A DNA stretch of 64,000 nucleotides from Serratia fonticola (GTDB taxonomy: Bacteria > Pseudomonadota > Gammaproteobacteria > Enterobacterales > Enterobacteriaceae): positions 3,224,001 to 3,288,000 of the forward strand of contig NZ_CP011254.1 of assembly GCF_001006005.1 (NCBI RefSeq). Reading direction: 5' to 3'. Shown here piece after piece: positions 10,341 to 19,242 of the stretch (within the stretch, counting starts at the first letter, position 1; every line of letters starts with the position of its first letter). The notes beneath the pieces are model-generated. The model did no database searches and was not told the origin of the DNA. It worked only from the letters and a program-made list of their open reading frames with translations. The position numbers and the translations under genes were made by a program.

Positions 10341-10613
10341 GTGAATAAGTCACAACTGATCGACAAAATTGCCGCGGGTGCTGATATTTCTAAAGCGGCA
10401 GCAGGGCGTGCTTTGGACGCAATTATTGCTTCCGTTACCGATTCCTTGAAAGAAGGGGATGACGTGGCTCTGGTTGGTTTCGGTTCTTTCACCGTGCGTG
10501 AGCGTTCAGCTCGTACCGGCCGTAACCCGCAAACGGGTAAAGAGATCAAAATCGCGGCAGCCAAAGTTCCGGCTTTCCGTGCAGGGAAAGCCCTGAAAGA
10601 CGCAGTAAACTGA
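10341..10613 (+). CDS. hupB: DNA-binding protein HU-beta
   Basis: A 90-aa histone-like protein, near-identical to E. coli HupB (starts [20 protein letters not shown] after the initiator). The start is GTG at 10341, set by the preceding AGAGGGGATGATAGA RBS region and by the family length; an in-frame ATG at 10317 would add eight unrelated residues. The beta-arm with the conserved [12 protein letters not shown] segment is present. Forms HU heterodimers with HupA and compacts the nucleoid. Terminator at 10689-10715. Confidence 0.98.
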   Translation: MNKSQLIDKIAAGADISKAAAGRALDAIIASVTDSLKEGDDVALVGFGSFTVRERSARTGRNPQTGKEIKIAAAKVPAFRAGKALKDAVN

Positions 10614-10688
10614 TTACCGCGTTTAATCGCATCGCGTCGCCGGTAAACAATCACCTGACGCAGCGGTATTGGTAAGGTAAGATATAAG

Positions 10689-10715
10689 GCGCATCAGGTT
10701 GATGCGCTTTTTTTA
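10689..10715 (+). terminator. Intrinsic terminator after hupB
   Basis: Stem GCGCATCA / TGATGCGC, 3-base loop, followed by TTTTTTTATTTTT. Confidence 0.94.
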
Positions 10716-10783
10716 TTTTTGTCGCAGGGAACGCGCCTGCACAAGGGTTGTTAATCCACATCACAGCGGAGTGTTGTCACACT

Positions 10784-12664
10784 ATGATGGACAATTTACG
10801 CGCGGCTGCTAACCACGTCGTGCTAAAAATCATCCTGGGGCTGATTATCTTGTCATTTCTTTTGACTGGGGTGGTCAGCTATCAGGGAAGTGCCGGCGAT
10901 TACGCTGCGAAAGTAAATGGCCAGGTGATCGAACGTGCCCAGCTGGAACAGGCTTTCCAGAGTGAACGTAGCCGTATGCAGCAGGAACTGGGCGACCGTT
11001 TCTCTGCCATGGCTGGCAACGAAGGTTATATGCAGCAGATGCGCCAGCAGGTGCTGTCTCAACTGATCGACAAGTCGCTGCTGGACCAGTACGCGAAGAC
11101 GCTGGGCCTGAGTGCCAGTGACGATCAGGTGAAAGATGCCATCCGTCAAGAAGCCTATTTCCAGACTGACGGCAAGTTCGACAACGCCAAATATCTCGAC
11201 CTGATTAACCGTTCGGGCTTTAGCGCAGATCAATATGCGCAATACACGCGCCAGCGGTTAATCAATCAGCAGATGATCCAGGGCTTCGGCGGTTCCGATA
11301 TCGTCCCACCAAGCGAAGCACAGTCTATGGTTGCTCTGGTTCTGCAAGAGCGCGAGGTGCGTCTGGCGACGATCGATCTCAATGCCATGATGGCCAAGCA
11401 AACCGTCACCGACGAAGAGCTGAAGGCCTTCTTCGAGCAGAACAAGAACAGCTTCATCGCACCAGAGAAGGTGAAAGTGAGCTTTATCCCGCTGGATGCC
11501 GCAGCATTGCAGGATAAAGTGACCGTTACCGAAGCGGATATCAGCGCCTATTACGACGAGCATCAAAGCAGCTTTGGCCAGCCGGAACGCAAAAAATTCA
11601 GCGTGATCCAGCTGAAAACCGAAGCGGATGCCAAAGCGGTATTGGAAGAGCTGAAAAACGGTGGTGATTTCGCTGCGTTGGCGAAAGAGAAATCCACCGA
11701 CATCATCTCGCGCCGTACCGGTGGTGAAATGGACTGGATGGAGCCAGACACCACGGCTGACGAACTGAAACAGGCTAACCTGACCGAGAAAGGCCAACTT
11801 TCTGGCGTAGTGAAGTCTTCAGTGGGTTACCTGATCGTGCGCCTGGACGATATCAAGCCAGCGCTGGTGAAGCCATTGAGCGAAGTACATGATGCTATCG
11901 CCAAGCAGCTCAAGCAGGAAAAAGCGGTAGATGCCTACTATGCGCTGCAGCAGAAAGTCAGCGAGGCGGCGACCAGCGATAACGAGTCCCTGGCCTCAGC
12001 GGAAGAAGCTGCAGGTATTAAGGCGGCTAGCACCGAATGGTTTACCCGTGACTCGGTTCCTGCTGCGTTGAACTTCAAGCCGGTTGTGCAGGCCATCTTC
12101 GATGGTTCGCTGATTGGCGAGAACGGCGCACCAGGCAGCAACTCTGACGTCATCACCGTTGACGGTGATCGTGCGTTCGTGGTTCGCGTTGTGGCCCATG
12201 AGCCGGAAGGGATTGAACCTTTCGACAAGGTGAAAGATCGCGTAACCGCGATGGTCAAACACAACAAGGCACTGCAAGAAGCCAAGCTGCAGGGTGAAAA
12301 ACTGCTGGTTGAGTTGAAGCAGGGCAAAGGCGATGAGGCGATGAAAGCCGCTGGTCTGAGCTTCGGCAGCGTACAGAAAATGGCGCGCGCCCCGGAAGAC
12401 AGCCAACTGGTGGAAGCCGTATTCGCTCTGCCGCACCCGGAAGCCGGTAAAGTGGTTTACGGCATGTCACAGGATGCTCAAGGGAACGTGGTGTTGATCG
12501 CCCTGGATAGCGTTAAGCCAGGCACCTTGCCAGCAGACGAAATGAAAACCTTCGTCAGCAACATGGAGAAAGGAAGCGCTAGCGTGACCTTCGATGCCTT
12601 GCTGACTAACCTGCGCAAAGAAGCCAAGATCAAAATGGGTGCCGCTGAGCAGCAACAGCCGTAA
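10784..12664 (+). CDS. ppiD: PpiD, periplasmic chaperone/peptidyl-prolyl isomerase
   Basis: Start taken at the ATG at 10784 (MMDNLRAAANHVVLKI), giving 626 aa (E. coli 623); the frame is open to 10748 but those residues are not conserved. One transmembrane helix near residues 15-35 anchors the protein with a large periplasmic part: N-terminal SurA-like chaperone region, a parvulin-type domain around residues 265-355 (contains FAALAKEKSTD and GGEMDWM), and C-terminal domain. It works at the exit of the Sec translocon together with YfgM. Followed by an ERIC element inside the 3' untranslated region. Confidence 0.96.
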   Translation: MMDNLRAAANHVVLKIILGLIILSFLLTGVVSYQGSAGDYAAKVNGQVIERAQLEQAFQSERSRMQQELGDRFSAMAGNEGYMQQMRQQVLSQLIDKSLLDQYAKTLGLSASDDQVKDAIRQEAYFQTDGKFDNAKYLDLINRSGFSADQYAQYTRQRLINQQMIQGFGGSDIVPPSEAQSMVALVLQEREVRLATIDLNAMMAKQTVTDEELKAFFEQNKNSFIAPEKVKVSFIPLDAAALQDKVTVTEADISAYYDEHQSSFGQPERKKFSVIQLKTEADAKAVLEELKNGGDFAALAKEKSTDIISRRTGGEMDWMEPDTTADELKQANLTEKGQLSGVVKSSVGYLIVRLDDIKPALVKPLSEVHDAIAKQLKQEKAVDAYYALQQKVSEAATSDNESLASAEEAAGIKAASTEWFTRDSVPAALNFKPVVQAIFDGSLIGENGAPGSNSDVITVDGDRAFVVRVVAHEPEGIEPFDKVKDRVTAMVKHNKALQEAKLQGEKLLVELKQGKGDEAMKAAGLSFGSVQKMARAPEDSQLVEAVFALPHPEAGKVVYGMSQDAQGNVVLIALDSVKPGTLPADEMKTFVSNMEKGSASVTFDALLTNLRKEAKIKMGAAEQQQP

Positions 12665-12667
12665 CTT

Positions 12668-12793
12668 GTCCCCTATGGATTTCAAGTTGCAGCTAGGCGA
12701 CAAGCTTGTTCATCCCCAGGAGCTTACTTTTCGTAAGTGACTGGGGTGAGCAAGTGCAGGTAACAACGCTGCAGCTTGAAAGACGACGGGGAC
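12668..12793. repeat. ERIC element (complete, about 126 bp)
   Basis: Contains the ERIC core CCCCAGGAGCTTAC ... GTAAGTGACTGGGGTGAG and the outer arms TTTCAAGTTGCAG and CTGCAGCTTGAAAG. Ends are inverted GTCCCC / GGGGAC. It lies 3 bp after ppiD and would be transcribed as part of its 3' end. A second complete copy in opposite orientation is at 17902-18024. Confidence 0.92.
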
Positions 12794-12830
12794 TCGCACC
12801 GCATTTTTTTGCAACAGCTTGAAAGACTCA

Positions 12831-12854
12831 AAGGCCGCTTTCGCGGCCTTTTCC
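12831..12854 (+). terminator. Probable intrinsic terminator after ppiD/ERIC
   Basis: AAGGCCGC / GCGGCCTT, loop TTTC, followed by TTCC; a modest U-tract. Confidence 0.7.
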
Positions 12855-12933
12855 ACATTTAAACTCTGCCATTTGCCGATCTTCCGCCGCTGCGGCAAGG
12901 TAACCTTGCTGTCAAACACAAGGAGGATACAGC

Positions 12934-13311
12934 ATGCAACTTAGCGAAAATAAAGCCATTATCCGTTTTACCGTTATCTGCCAGCTACTCTTGGCGGCGG
13001 CGCTGTTTGGCCTGATAGGGAGCTCGGCCATTGCCGCAGAGAAACCCTCTCAGGGACAACCACAGGCTGCTGCGGTATCGCCTAAGGTCATCCCTGAAGC
13101 GCAAAGCGAGGGTGAAGCCCAGGTCAGCATTAACCAGGCAGATGCCGAGGCGCTAGCCACCGTGTTGAACGGCGTAGGGCTGAAAAAGGCAGAGGCCATA
13201 GTGCGCTACCGCGAACAGAACGGGCCGTTTAGCGAAATAGACCAGCTACAGGAGGTGCCGGGGATCGGTCCCTCCCTGGTGGAAAGGAATCGTGATCGGC
13301 TGAAAATGTGA
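12934..13311 (+). CDS. ybaV: ComEA-like helix-hairpin-helix protein (YbaV)
   Basis: A 125-aa exported protein: N-terminal signal segment (about 1-35, ending SSAIAA), a Pro/Gln-rich spacer, then a C-terminal ComEA helix-hairpin-helix domain (residues about 62-125) with VSINQADAEALATVLNGVGLKKAEAIV and EVPGIGPSLVERNRDRL. ComEA-type domains bind DNA non-specifically; in enterobacteria the biological role of YbaV is not established. Strong RBS AAGGAGGATA. It lies between ppiD and fadM as in E. coli. Confidence 0.93.
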   Translation: MQLSENKAIIRFTVICQLLLAAALFGLIGSSAIAAEKPSQGQPQAAAVSPKVIPEAQSEGEAQVSINQADAEALATVLNGVGLKKAEAIVRYREQNGPFSEIDQLQEVPGIGPSLVERNRDRLKM

Positions 13312-13319
13312 TCCCGCTC

Positions 13320-13351
13320 GCGGCTGCGTGGCAAAGTGGCCTCGCAGCCGC
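13320..13351 (+). terminator. Stem-loop after ybaV, possible terminator
   Basis: GCGGCTGCG / CGCAGCCGC with a 14-base loop starting 9 bp after the ybaV stop. No T-run follows, so it may be an RNA 3'-end stabiliser rather than a true intrinsic terminator. Confidence 0.5.
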
Positions 13352-13368
13352 GCTGCTCTGCTACATTT

Positions 13369-13385
13369 TACAGGTCATACCAGTC
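13369..13385 (+). promoter_or_regulatory. Putative FadR operator upstream of fadM
   Basis: TACAGGTCATACCAGTC matches the inverted FadR consensus AACAGGTCNGACCAGNT: the half-sites ACAGGTC and ACCAG are both present with correct spacing. E. coli fadM (ybaW) is a known FadR target, which supports the reading. The site is about 125 bp before the fadM ATG. Confidence 0.75.
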
Positions 13386-13507
13386 ATCCATCGCAAACTC
13401 TTTGCCAAACCCTGCTGTATAAGCATGCTGCCAGCAAGGAGGGATAACACTGAACGGGTATGCCGGTATTAATTCGCTATCACCAGAGCAGGAGCGGTTG
13501 TTTCACT

Positions 13508-13921
13508 ATGCAGACTTATATCAAAGTTCGTGGCTATCATCTTGATGTCTATCAACACGTTAATAATGCCCGGTATCTGGAGTTCCTGGAGGAAGCGCGC
13601 TGGGAGTGGCTGGAGGATCTGGATGCTTTCCACTGGATGACGCAAAACAACATCGCGTTTATCGTGGTGAACATCAATATCAATTATCGTAAGCCTGCCG
13701 TATTGGGGGATAAGTTGCGTATCGATAGCCAGATGCTGCAACTCAATGGCAAGAGCGGTGTACTGAGCCAGCAGGTATTGCTGGAGCCGGAGGGGACAGT
13801 GGTTGCCGACGCGACGCTGACCTTTGTCTGTATCGATTTGAAAACCCAGCGGGCACTGCCGATTGAAGGCGCACTGCGTGAACACCTGGTGGCACTACAG
13901 CAGAAAGATGCTGAGGCCTGA
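13508..13921 (+). CDS. fadM: Acyl-CoA thioesterase FadM (YbaW), hotdog fold
   Basis: Start chosen at 13508 (MQTYIKVRGYHLDVYQHVNN), 137 aa, matching E. coli YbaW; the frame is open to 13460 but that segment is not conserved. It has the 4HBT hotdog signature with the catalytic Asp in HLDVYQHVNNARYLEFLEEARW. It hydrolyses long-chain acyl-CoA (3,5-tetradecadienoyl-CoA in E. coli), releasing dead-end products of beta-oxidation. A FadR box upstream fits induction by fatty acids. Confidence 0.95.
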   Translation: MQTYIKVRGYHLDVYQHVNNARYLEFLEEARWEWLEDLDAFHWMTQNNIAFIVVNININYRKPAVLGDKLRIDSQMLQLNGKSGVLSQQVLLEPEGTVVADATLTFVCIDLKTQRALPIEGALREHLVALQQKDAEA

Positions 13922-13957
13922 TTAAGCATCGTGCTGGTCATGGCCCCGGTCTGTACA

Positions 13958-13978
13958 CTCCCACAGGGAGAGGGGACC
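13958..13978. repeat. Partial copy of GGGAGAGGGG-type intergenic repeat
   Basis: CTCCC-ACA-GGGAG followed by AGGGGACC: the hairpin tip plus tail of the repeat seen complete at 14242-14279. Confidence 0.55.
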
Positions 13979-14120
13979 GAACGTGCCAGCGGGTATTTCT
14001 CTCACGGCCTGACCATCGGTAAATGAAAGGGTCGGTGCTACAGGGATAACTCAGTACCCGATGACAACATCGTACATGGCACATGTAAGGGATAGCTCTT
14101 GCCTTGATGGCAACTCTGTA

Positions 14121-14190
14121 CCCTCTCCCTTTACAGGTGTCCATGTAGACCCCTGTCTTTACATCGGGAGAGGGCTGGGGTGAGGGGATC
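14121..14190. repeat. Copy of CCCTCTCCC repeat with an expanded loop
   Basis: Arms CCCTCTCCC (14121-14129) and GGGAGAGGG (14166-14174) enclose 36 bp that themselves contain ACAGG/CCTGT and GTC/GAC inverted bits; the tail CTGGGGTGAGGGGATC follows, as in the copy at 14242. Confidence 0.65.
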
Positions 14191-14241
14191 TTGCAATTAC
14201 TACAGATAAACTCCGTTCCCAATTCCGGCTCTGCACTAGCT

Positions 14242-14279
14242 CCCTCTCCCTGTGGGAGAGGGTTGGGGTGAGGGGACCC
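14242..14279. repeat. Complete CCCTCTCCC palindromic intergenic repeat
   Basis: CCCTCTCCC-TGT-GGGAGAGGG (perfect 9-bp stem) followed by TTGGGGTGAGGGGACCC. Repeats of this form are common in intergenic DNA of Gammaproteobacteria; function unknown. Confidence 0.7.
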
Positions 14280-14333
14280 AACGATGGCTTAATCTGACTT
14301 ATTGAGCGGCATTACAGCCGCCCATGAACTGGC

Positions 14334-15032
14334 TTAAACCAAGCCGGTTTTCCGCTTCAGGCTGGCCATCACGCCGACCTTGTCCTGCTGATACTGCTGC
14401 AACCCGTTGGCGCGCAGGTGACAGGCCGCACATTCACCACAGCCGTCGCCTTGAACGCCGTTATAACAGGTGAGCGTCTCATGGCGGATACGTTCCAACT
14501 GCTGGTAATAGTCCGCCAGCGCCCAAGTCTCAGCCTTGTTGAGCCACATCAGCGGGGTTTCAAAGCGAATATCACGTGCGATCCCCAGCACGATGGCCTG
14601 ATTCAAGGCCTTAACAAACTCGTCGCGGCAATCCGGATAGCCCGAGAAATCAGTCTCGCACACGCCGGTGATCACGGCTTCGGCTTCCACCTGGTAGGCA
14701 TAAATCGCCGCCAGGGTGAGGAACAGGATGTTGCGCCCCGGCACAAAGGTGCTTGGCAAGGCATCGGTCTGGGAACTGTCGTAGGCGGGTACTGGAATGT
14801 TATCGCGAGTCAGGCTGCTGATGGCCAACTCATTGAGCAACCCAACGTCCAGAACCTTGTGCGCCTTGGCTCCCAGAGTTTGGCATAAGGCCTGGGCCAC
14901 CTCGATTTCGGCGCGATGACGCTGGCCGTAATCGAACGTGATGCAGTGAACTTCATCATACTGTTGCAATGCCTGGATCAAGCAGGTCGTGGAGTCTTGT
15001 CCACCGCTAAAAACGACGACTGCGCGTTTCAT
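14334..15032 (-). CDS. queC: 7-cyano-7-deazaguanine (preQ0) synthase
   Basis: A 232-aa N-type ATP pyrophosphatase: the P-loop SGGQDSTT sits at residues 9-16, and the zinc-binding cysteines Cys189, Cys198, Cys201 and Cys204 (CxxCxxC near the C-terminus) are all present. It converts 7-carboxy-7-deazaguanine with ammonia and ATP into preQ0 in queuosine synthesis (cytoplasm). Single gene on the minus strand, converging on fadM. No preQ1 riboswitch was recognised upstream. Confidence 0.97.
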   Translation of the reverse strand: MKRAVVVFSGGQDSTTCLIQALQQYDEVHCITFDYGQRHRAEIEVAQALCQTLGAKAHKVLDVGLLNELAISSLTRDNIPVPAYDSSQTDALPSTFVPGRNILFLTLAAIYAYQVEAEAVITGVCETDFSGYPDCRDEFVKALNQAIVLGIARDIRFETPLMWLNKAETWALADYYQQLERIRHETLTCYNGVQGDGCGECAACHLRANGLQQYQQDKVGVMASLKRKTGLV

Positions 15033-15194
15033 AAATCTACCTTCTGGCTAGGGCCATTCCCGATGCACATTCGGGCGGCCGGTTTATGCCCTTTGTTGTC
15101 AGGCTACAGTGTTGCCGGTCTGAGCCTGACGCTATTGGGCTTCATGACACATGTGGGGATGCTATCAGAAATGCTCGCCACAGCGTAGGGCAAC

Positions 15195-16901
15195 CTAATC
15201 ATCCAGCGGCGGTGGCAGCCAAGCCTGGCAAAAATCAAACCAGCCGTAGGCGGTGAGCATCACACCATGTATGCGGGGAGGGGCACTGACCTGATACTGA
15301 TAGTTGAATAGGGGAGTGAGGATCGCGGCCCCCATCAACTGTTGATAATACGCTTTTAGCTGGCTGAAGCGCTGCTGCGGTGCTGGGCATTGCTGGATTT
15401 GTTGCAGGGTCCGCTGTTGGTGTTGCCAATCCTCTTCTTGCAAAATCCCTTGCCACAGCAAATCGCGACGTAGCCAACTTTCTAACGTCGCTTCCGGAGC
15501 TTCACCAATCAGGTTATCGGCCAGCAACAGATCTGCTTGGGCTATCTGCTCGGTACTTTGCCAACGTTTGCCGGAATAATAGCGGATCTCTAATTGGCAG
15601 CCATGCTCCGCCAGCAATTGTTGCAAAGCCTGAGTCACGCTCTCTAATTCGATCGGTGGATGGTACAGCAGCGTCAACCGAGGGGGGAGCTCAACATCCT
15701 GTCTGACATCATGTTCAGGGATCGCCCAGCCGGGCAGCATTTCATGGCTTGGCATGATCACGCCCTGCTGGATGGGCAAGCTGGCCAGCAGGCCGGAGCG
15801 CTGGATCAGCATCAGCAGCTTTTGCCCTTGGGCCTCACTCAGTACACCACGGCGCTGGTTAATCGCCAGATAGCACCACCCTTGGCTCATACTGCGTTGT
15901 ACCGGCCGTGCCTGTGCCAGTTCTCCCTGCTGGCCGATGGTGATACGTACCGGGTGCTGGCAACTGGTGTCGGTACTGCGGGTTGGTAACTCTGGCGTGA
16001 TCCAATATTCGATGCTTTCCAGATAAGGATGTTGCAGATGGTAGTAAGGATGTTGTTCCAACCGCACCATATGCGGCTCGTTTAGTGCCAACTTAAAGGG
16101 ACCTGCACCGAGGTTCGGTAACTCTGGGTGCGTTATCAGGCAGGGCAGTTCTGCCAGCCGGTGCGCCAGCCAATAATCGGGCATTTGCAGATCGAACTGG
16201 ATGCATAGCGCATGCGGCAGGCTGATTGCCGCCACGCTGCTCAATAATGGCTGGCTGCGCGGATGGTGTTGCAGGGCGTTGAGGGTTTGCAATAGCTGTT
16301 GGCCCGTTAAGGCCTCACCGTTATGCCATCGCAGCTGACTACGCAGAAAGAACTGCCAACGCAGGCCGTCTTCGCTAATCTGCCAGTGATGGGCAAGATC
16401 GGGCTGCGGTTCTGGGCAACCGGTATTGAAGCGTGTCAAACCGGCATAGACGGTCGCGACCAGATGCTGTTCCGCACGGCCGCTTAGCGTCAACGGATCG
16501 AGCTTTTCCAACGTACGGTAATAAGGGATACGCAGCGTAGGGCTGCCTTCCTGCCATTGGCCGCCGAGGTGGGGGCTCAGCAACTCTTGCAGATGCTCTG
16601 GCGCCAGCTGCGCCATTTCCAAGGCTCCCTGATGATCGCCCAGTTGCAGTAAACGTTGGAGATGCGCAGTCCGCAGTTCATCGGGGGTTTTCAGGCACTG
16701 CAACTGCGCGCGTTTCCCCCTTCCGGCCTGTGATTGCCAACTTAGCCAGCCTTGTTGCTGCAACTGCTGCACCAGGGTGCGAGCATGCCGCTCGCTGCAA
16801 TAGAAGATCGCAGCTAATTCACCGATCGTGATCGCCACCGGCGAGCTGCCTAGCTGGTGGTACAAACGTTGATACTGACCGAGGCGATGAACCAGGCGCA
16901 T
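15195..16901 (-). CDS. ybaE: SgrR-family transcriptional regulator (YbaE-like)
   Basis: The 568-aa protein joins an N-terminal winged-helix DNA-binding part (about 1-110, with ITIGELAAIFYCSERHARTLVQ) to a solute-binding SBP_bac_5-like domain (about 155-420, PYYRTLEKLDPLTLSGR ... YAGLTRFNTG). This is the architecture of SgrR and of its E. coli paralogue YbaE, whose length (566 aa) and position beside queC/cof agree. It is cytoplasmic (no signal peptide), so the solute domain is a sensor. Ligand unknown. Divergent from cof; no SgrS-like small RNA was seen next to it. Confidence 0.88.
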   Translation of the reverse strand: MRLVHRLGQYQRLYHQLGSSPVAITIGELAAIFYCSERHARTLVQQLQQQGWLSWQSQAGRGKRAQLQCLKTPDELRTAHLQRLLQLGDHQGALEMAQLAPEHLQELLSPHLGGQWQEGSPTLRIPYYRTLEKLDPLTLSGRAEQHLVATVYAGLTRFNTGCPEPQPDLAHHWQISEDGLRWQFFLRSQLRWHNGEALTGQQLLQTLNALQHHPRSQPLLSSVAAISLPHALCIQFDLQMPDYWLAHRLAELPCLITHPELPNLGAGPFKLALNEPHMVRLEQHPYYHLQHPYLESIEYWITPELPTRSTDTSCQHPVRITIGQQGELAQARPVQRSMSQGWCYLAINQRRGVLSEAQGQKLLMLIQRSGLLASLPIQQGVIMPSHEMLPGWAIPEHDVRQDVELPPRLTLLYHPPIELESVTQALQQLLAEHGCQLEIRYYSGKRWQSTEQIAQADLLLADNLIGEAPEATLESWLRRDLLWQGILQEEDWQHQQRTLQQIQQCPAPQQRFSQLKAYYQQLMGAAILTPLFNYQYQVSAPPRIHGVMLTAYGWFDFCQAWLPPPLDD

Positions 16902-17033
16902 AGCGGTATCCTAGGTGTTGCAAGCGATGAAAGATAAATCAGGAAGCGTTTAGGCAAATTGTTCACTATTACTTCCGCAAATACCACCCCATACTGCGGT
17001 GATTGCCATTGTGCTCACATTTACGAGGTTCCT

Positions 17034-17855
17034 ATGTATCGCCTGGCTGCTTTCGATATGGACGGCACCCTGCTGACTCCCGATCACCGTGTCGGGCCGG
17101 AAACGCTGAGCGCGTTGAAGCAGCTTATCGACAGGGAGATGGTGGTGACCTTTGCCACCGGGCGGCATTACCTCGATGCCCAGCCGATCATGGCGCAACT
17201 GGGGCTGCAAGGTTACCTGATCACCGGTAACGGTACTCGCGTCTATGACCAGCAAGGGCTGCAACTGCATGCTACCGACTTACCGGCGGAGATTGCCGAA
17301 GAGGTGCTGCATACCCACTGGCGCACCTCTGCCAGCATGCATGTGTTTCGTGATGAGGGGTGGTTGACCGAAACTGCGGTGCCGGAAATGCTGGCTGCAC
17401 ATCATCTCAGTGGCTTTCATTTCCAACTCACCGACTTGCGCCGTCTGCCCGCGTTTGGCAACAGTAAGGTCTGTTTCTGTGCCCCCCATGAAGAACTGGT
17501 CAAACTGCAGGCACAGTTGAGTGAGCATTTCGGCACCCGTGCTGACCTTTGCTTCTCGGCCTATGATTGCCTCGAAGTGCTGCCAAAGGGCTGCAACAAG
17601 GGAACGGCATTGGATAGGCTGAGCCACCATCTGGGGCTGACGTTGGCTGATTGTATGGCCTTCGGCGATGCGATGAATGATAAGGAAATGCTGGCGGGAG
17701 TAGGGCACGGCGTGGTGATGGGCAATGCTCTGCCACAGTTGAAATCGTTACTGCCCCAACTACAGGTTATCGGCCACTGCGAACAGCAGGCGGTGGCTCA
17801 CTATTTACAACATTGGCTGCGTTCACCACACCTCACCTATTCCCCCGAATTCTGA
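17034..17855 (+). CDS. cof: Cof, HAD-superfamily phosphatase (HMP-PP hydrolase)
   Basis: Start chosen at the ATG at 17034 ([14 protein letters not shown]), giving 273 aa as in E. coli Cof (272); the frame is open further upstream without conservation. HAD motif I is FDMDGTLL with Asp8/Asp10, motif II FATGR, motif III around KGCNKG and motif [14 protein letters not shown]. coli Cof hydrolyses 4-amino-2-methyl-5-hydroxymethylpyrimidine pyrophosphate, a thiamine intermediate, and other phosphates. RBS GAGG. Terminator at 17875-17902, then an ERIC element. Confidence 0.95.
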   Translation: MYRLAAFDMDGTLLTPDHRVGPETLSALKQLIDREMVVTFATGRHYLDAQPIMAQLGLQGYLITGNGTRVYDQQGLQLHATDLPAEIAEEVLHTHWRTSASMHVFRDEGWLTETAVPEMLAAHHLSGFHFQLTDLRRLPAFGNSKVCFCAPHEELVKLQAQLSEHFGTRADLCFSAYDCLEVLPKGCNKGTALDRLSHHLGLTLADCMAFGDAMNDKEMLAGVGHGVVMGNALPQLKSLLPQLQVIGHCEQQAVAHYLQHWLRSPHLTYSPEF

Positions 17856-17874
17856 GGTATTACTATTACAGCCG

Positions 17875-17902
17875 GCCGGGTATGACTACCCGGCTTTTTT
17901 TT
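17875..17902 (+). terminator. Intrinsic terminator after cof
   Basis: Stem GCCGGGTA / TACCCGGC, loop TGAC, followed by a run of eight T. Confidence 0.94.
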
Positions 17903-18024
17903 CCCCTTCGTCTTTCAAGCTGTAGCGTTGTTGGCAGCGTACCCGCACCCCAGTCACTTACAAAAGTAAGCTCCTGGGGATGAGTGTCCTTGCCGCCTAG
18001 CTACAACTTGAAATCCATTGGGGA
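17902..18024. repeat. ERIC element (complete, inverted relative to the first)
   Basis: Contains CACCCCAGTCACTTAC ... GTAAGCTCCTGGGG, the ERIC core in reverse orientation, plus arms CTTTCAAGCTGTAG and CTACAACTTGAAA; ends TCCCC / GGGGA. Located between convergent cof and cdsH. Confidence 0.92.
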
Positions 18025-18035
18025 GGGTTATTCAC

Positions 18036-19076
18036 TCAAAGCTTGGTTAACTGAACGGCATAAGGTGTCAAGTCACCGATATTGTTGTTGACCCAGTCGC
18101 TATTGTAATAGGTATCCAGATAGCGCTCGCCGCTGTCGCATAGCAGGGTAACGATGGCACCTTGCTCGCCTTTGTCCCGCATCTGCTTGGCCAGTTGCAG
18201 CGCTCCCCAGACGTTGGTCCCGGTTGAAGCACCTACCTTGCGACCCAAAATGTTTTCCAACCAATAAATGGTGGCGATACTGGCGGCATCTGGCACGCGC
18301 AGCATGTTGTCGATCACCGAAGGGATAAACGACGGTTCGGCGCGTGGGCGGCCAATCCCTTCGATGCGGCTGCCACAGCTGCCGATAATGGTGCGATCGC
18401 CATGATGGAAGCAGTCGTAAAACACCGAGTTTTCCGGATCGACCACCGTGAGCTGCGTATCATGCCCTTGATAGCGAATGTAGCGCCCCAGCGTTGCTGA
18501 GGTGCCACCAGTACCGGCACTCATCACGATGTGTTTCGGAACCGGGTGCGGTTCGCGCTCCATCTGGCGGAAAATACTGTCGGCGATGTTGTTGTTGCCA
18601 CGCCAGTCGGTAGCACGTTCGGCAAAAGTGAACTGATCCATATAATGGCCGTTCAGCTCTTTGGCCAACTCTTCTGACACCGCATAAATCTGGGCCGCAT
18701 GATCGACAAAATGGCTGCGGCCACCGTAAAAGGCAATTTGCTCGACTTTACGTTTGGCGGTGCAGGAAGGCATCACCGCGATAAACGGCAGGCCGAGCAG
18801 GCGGGCAAAATAGGCTTCAGATACCGCCGTGCTGCCCGAAGAGGCTTCAATAATCGGCGTGTTCTGGTTGATCCAACCGTTACACAGCCCATAAAGGAAC
18901 AGCGAACGCGCCAGGCGGTGTTTCAGACTGCCGGTGGGATGGGTGCTTTCATCTTTCAGGTAGAGATAGATGCCTGGAAATTCCGGCAGGTTCAGGCGGA
19001 TCAAGTGCGTATCGGCGGAGCGTTGGAAATCCGCTTCTATTTCACCAATAGCATATTTTACCCAAGCGTTTGTCAT
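18036..19076 (-). CDS. cdsH: PLP-dependent cysteine desulfhydrase (CdsH-type)
   Basis: A 346-aa fold-type II PLP enzyme of the cysteine synthase family: the PLP lysine is Lys52 in PTGSLKHR, the substrate loop is EASSGSTAV and the phosphate-binding loop [10 protein letters not shown]. It differs from CysK/CysM in length and motifs and is divergent from a DecR/YbaO regulator, the arrangement of Salmonella cdsH-ybaO, where the enzyme degrades L-cysteine to sulfide, ammonia and pyruvate. The function is inferred from that context. E. coli K-12 lacks this gene at the site. Confidence 0.82.
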   Translation of the reverse strand: MTNAWVKYAIGEIEADFQRSADTHLIRLNLPEFPGIYLYLKDESTHPTGSLKHRLARSLFLYGLCNGWINQNTPIIEASSGSTAVSEAYFARLLGLPFIAVMPSCTAKRKVEQIAFYGGRSHFVDHAAQIYAVSEELAKELNGHYMDQFTFAERATDWRGNNNIADSIFRQMEREPHPVPKHIVMSAGTGGTSATLGRYIRYQGHDTQLTVVDPENSVFYDCFHHGDRTIIGSCGSRIEGIGRPRAEPSFIPSVIDNMLRVPDAASIATIYWLENILGRKVGASTGTNVWGALQLAKQMRDKGEQGAIVTLLCDSGERYLDTYYNSDWVNNNIGDLTPYAVQLTKL

Positions 19077-19110
19077 AATCTGGCCTCAAAATAGGGGGCT
19101 TAAACCCGCC

Positions 19111-19146
19111 GCTTTGCAAGCTGTAGCTTGAAATCCAGCAGGGATG
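19111..19146. repeat. Minimal ERIC remnant (arms only)
   Basis: GCTTTGCAAGCTGTAG joined directly to CTTGAAATCCAGCAGGGA: the two ends of the ERIC at 17902-18024 with the whole centre missing. Sits in the cdsH-decR divergent promoter region. Confidence 0.6.
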
Positions 19147-19242
19147 TTTGAGGTGTAGCATAGCGGTTCAGCGAGAAAAAAGGATTGCCATTTTTCCTGT
19201 TTAATCGCCTAATGGGAGAAATATTTTCTATGAAATCACCCT

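Larger units (their letters stand above)
13922..14333. other. fadM-queC intergenic region rich in repeats
   Basis: A 412-bp gap between convergent fadM (plus) and queC (minus). It contains three copies of a CCCTCTCCC/GGGAGAGGG palindromic repeat (listed separately) and no plausible gene; a 94-codon minus-strand frame across it is repeat-derived. Confidence 0.65.

Noticed and set aside
13938..14222. 94-codon minus-strand frame in the fadM-queC gap
   Set aside because: Made of the palindromic intergenic repeats.
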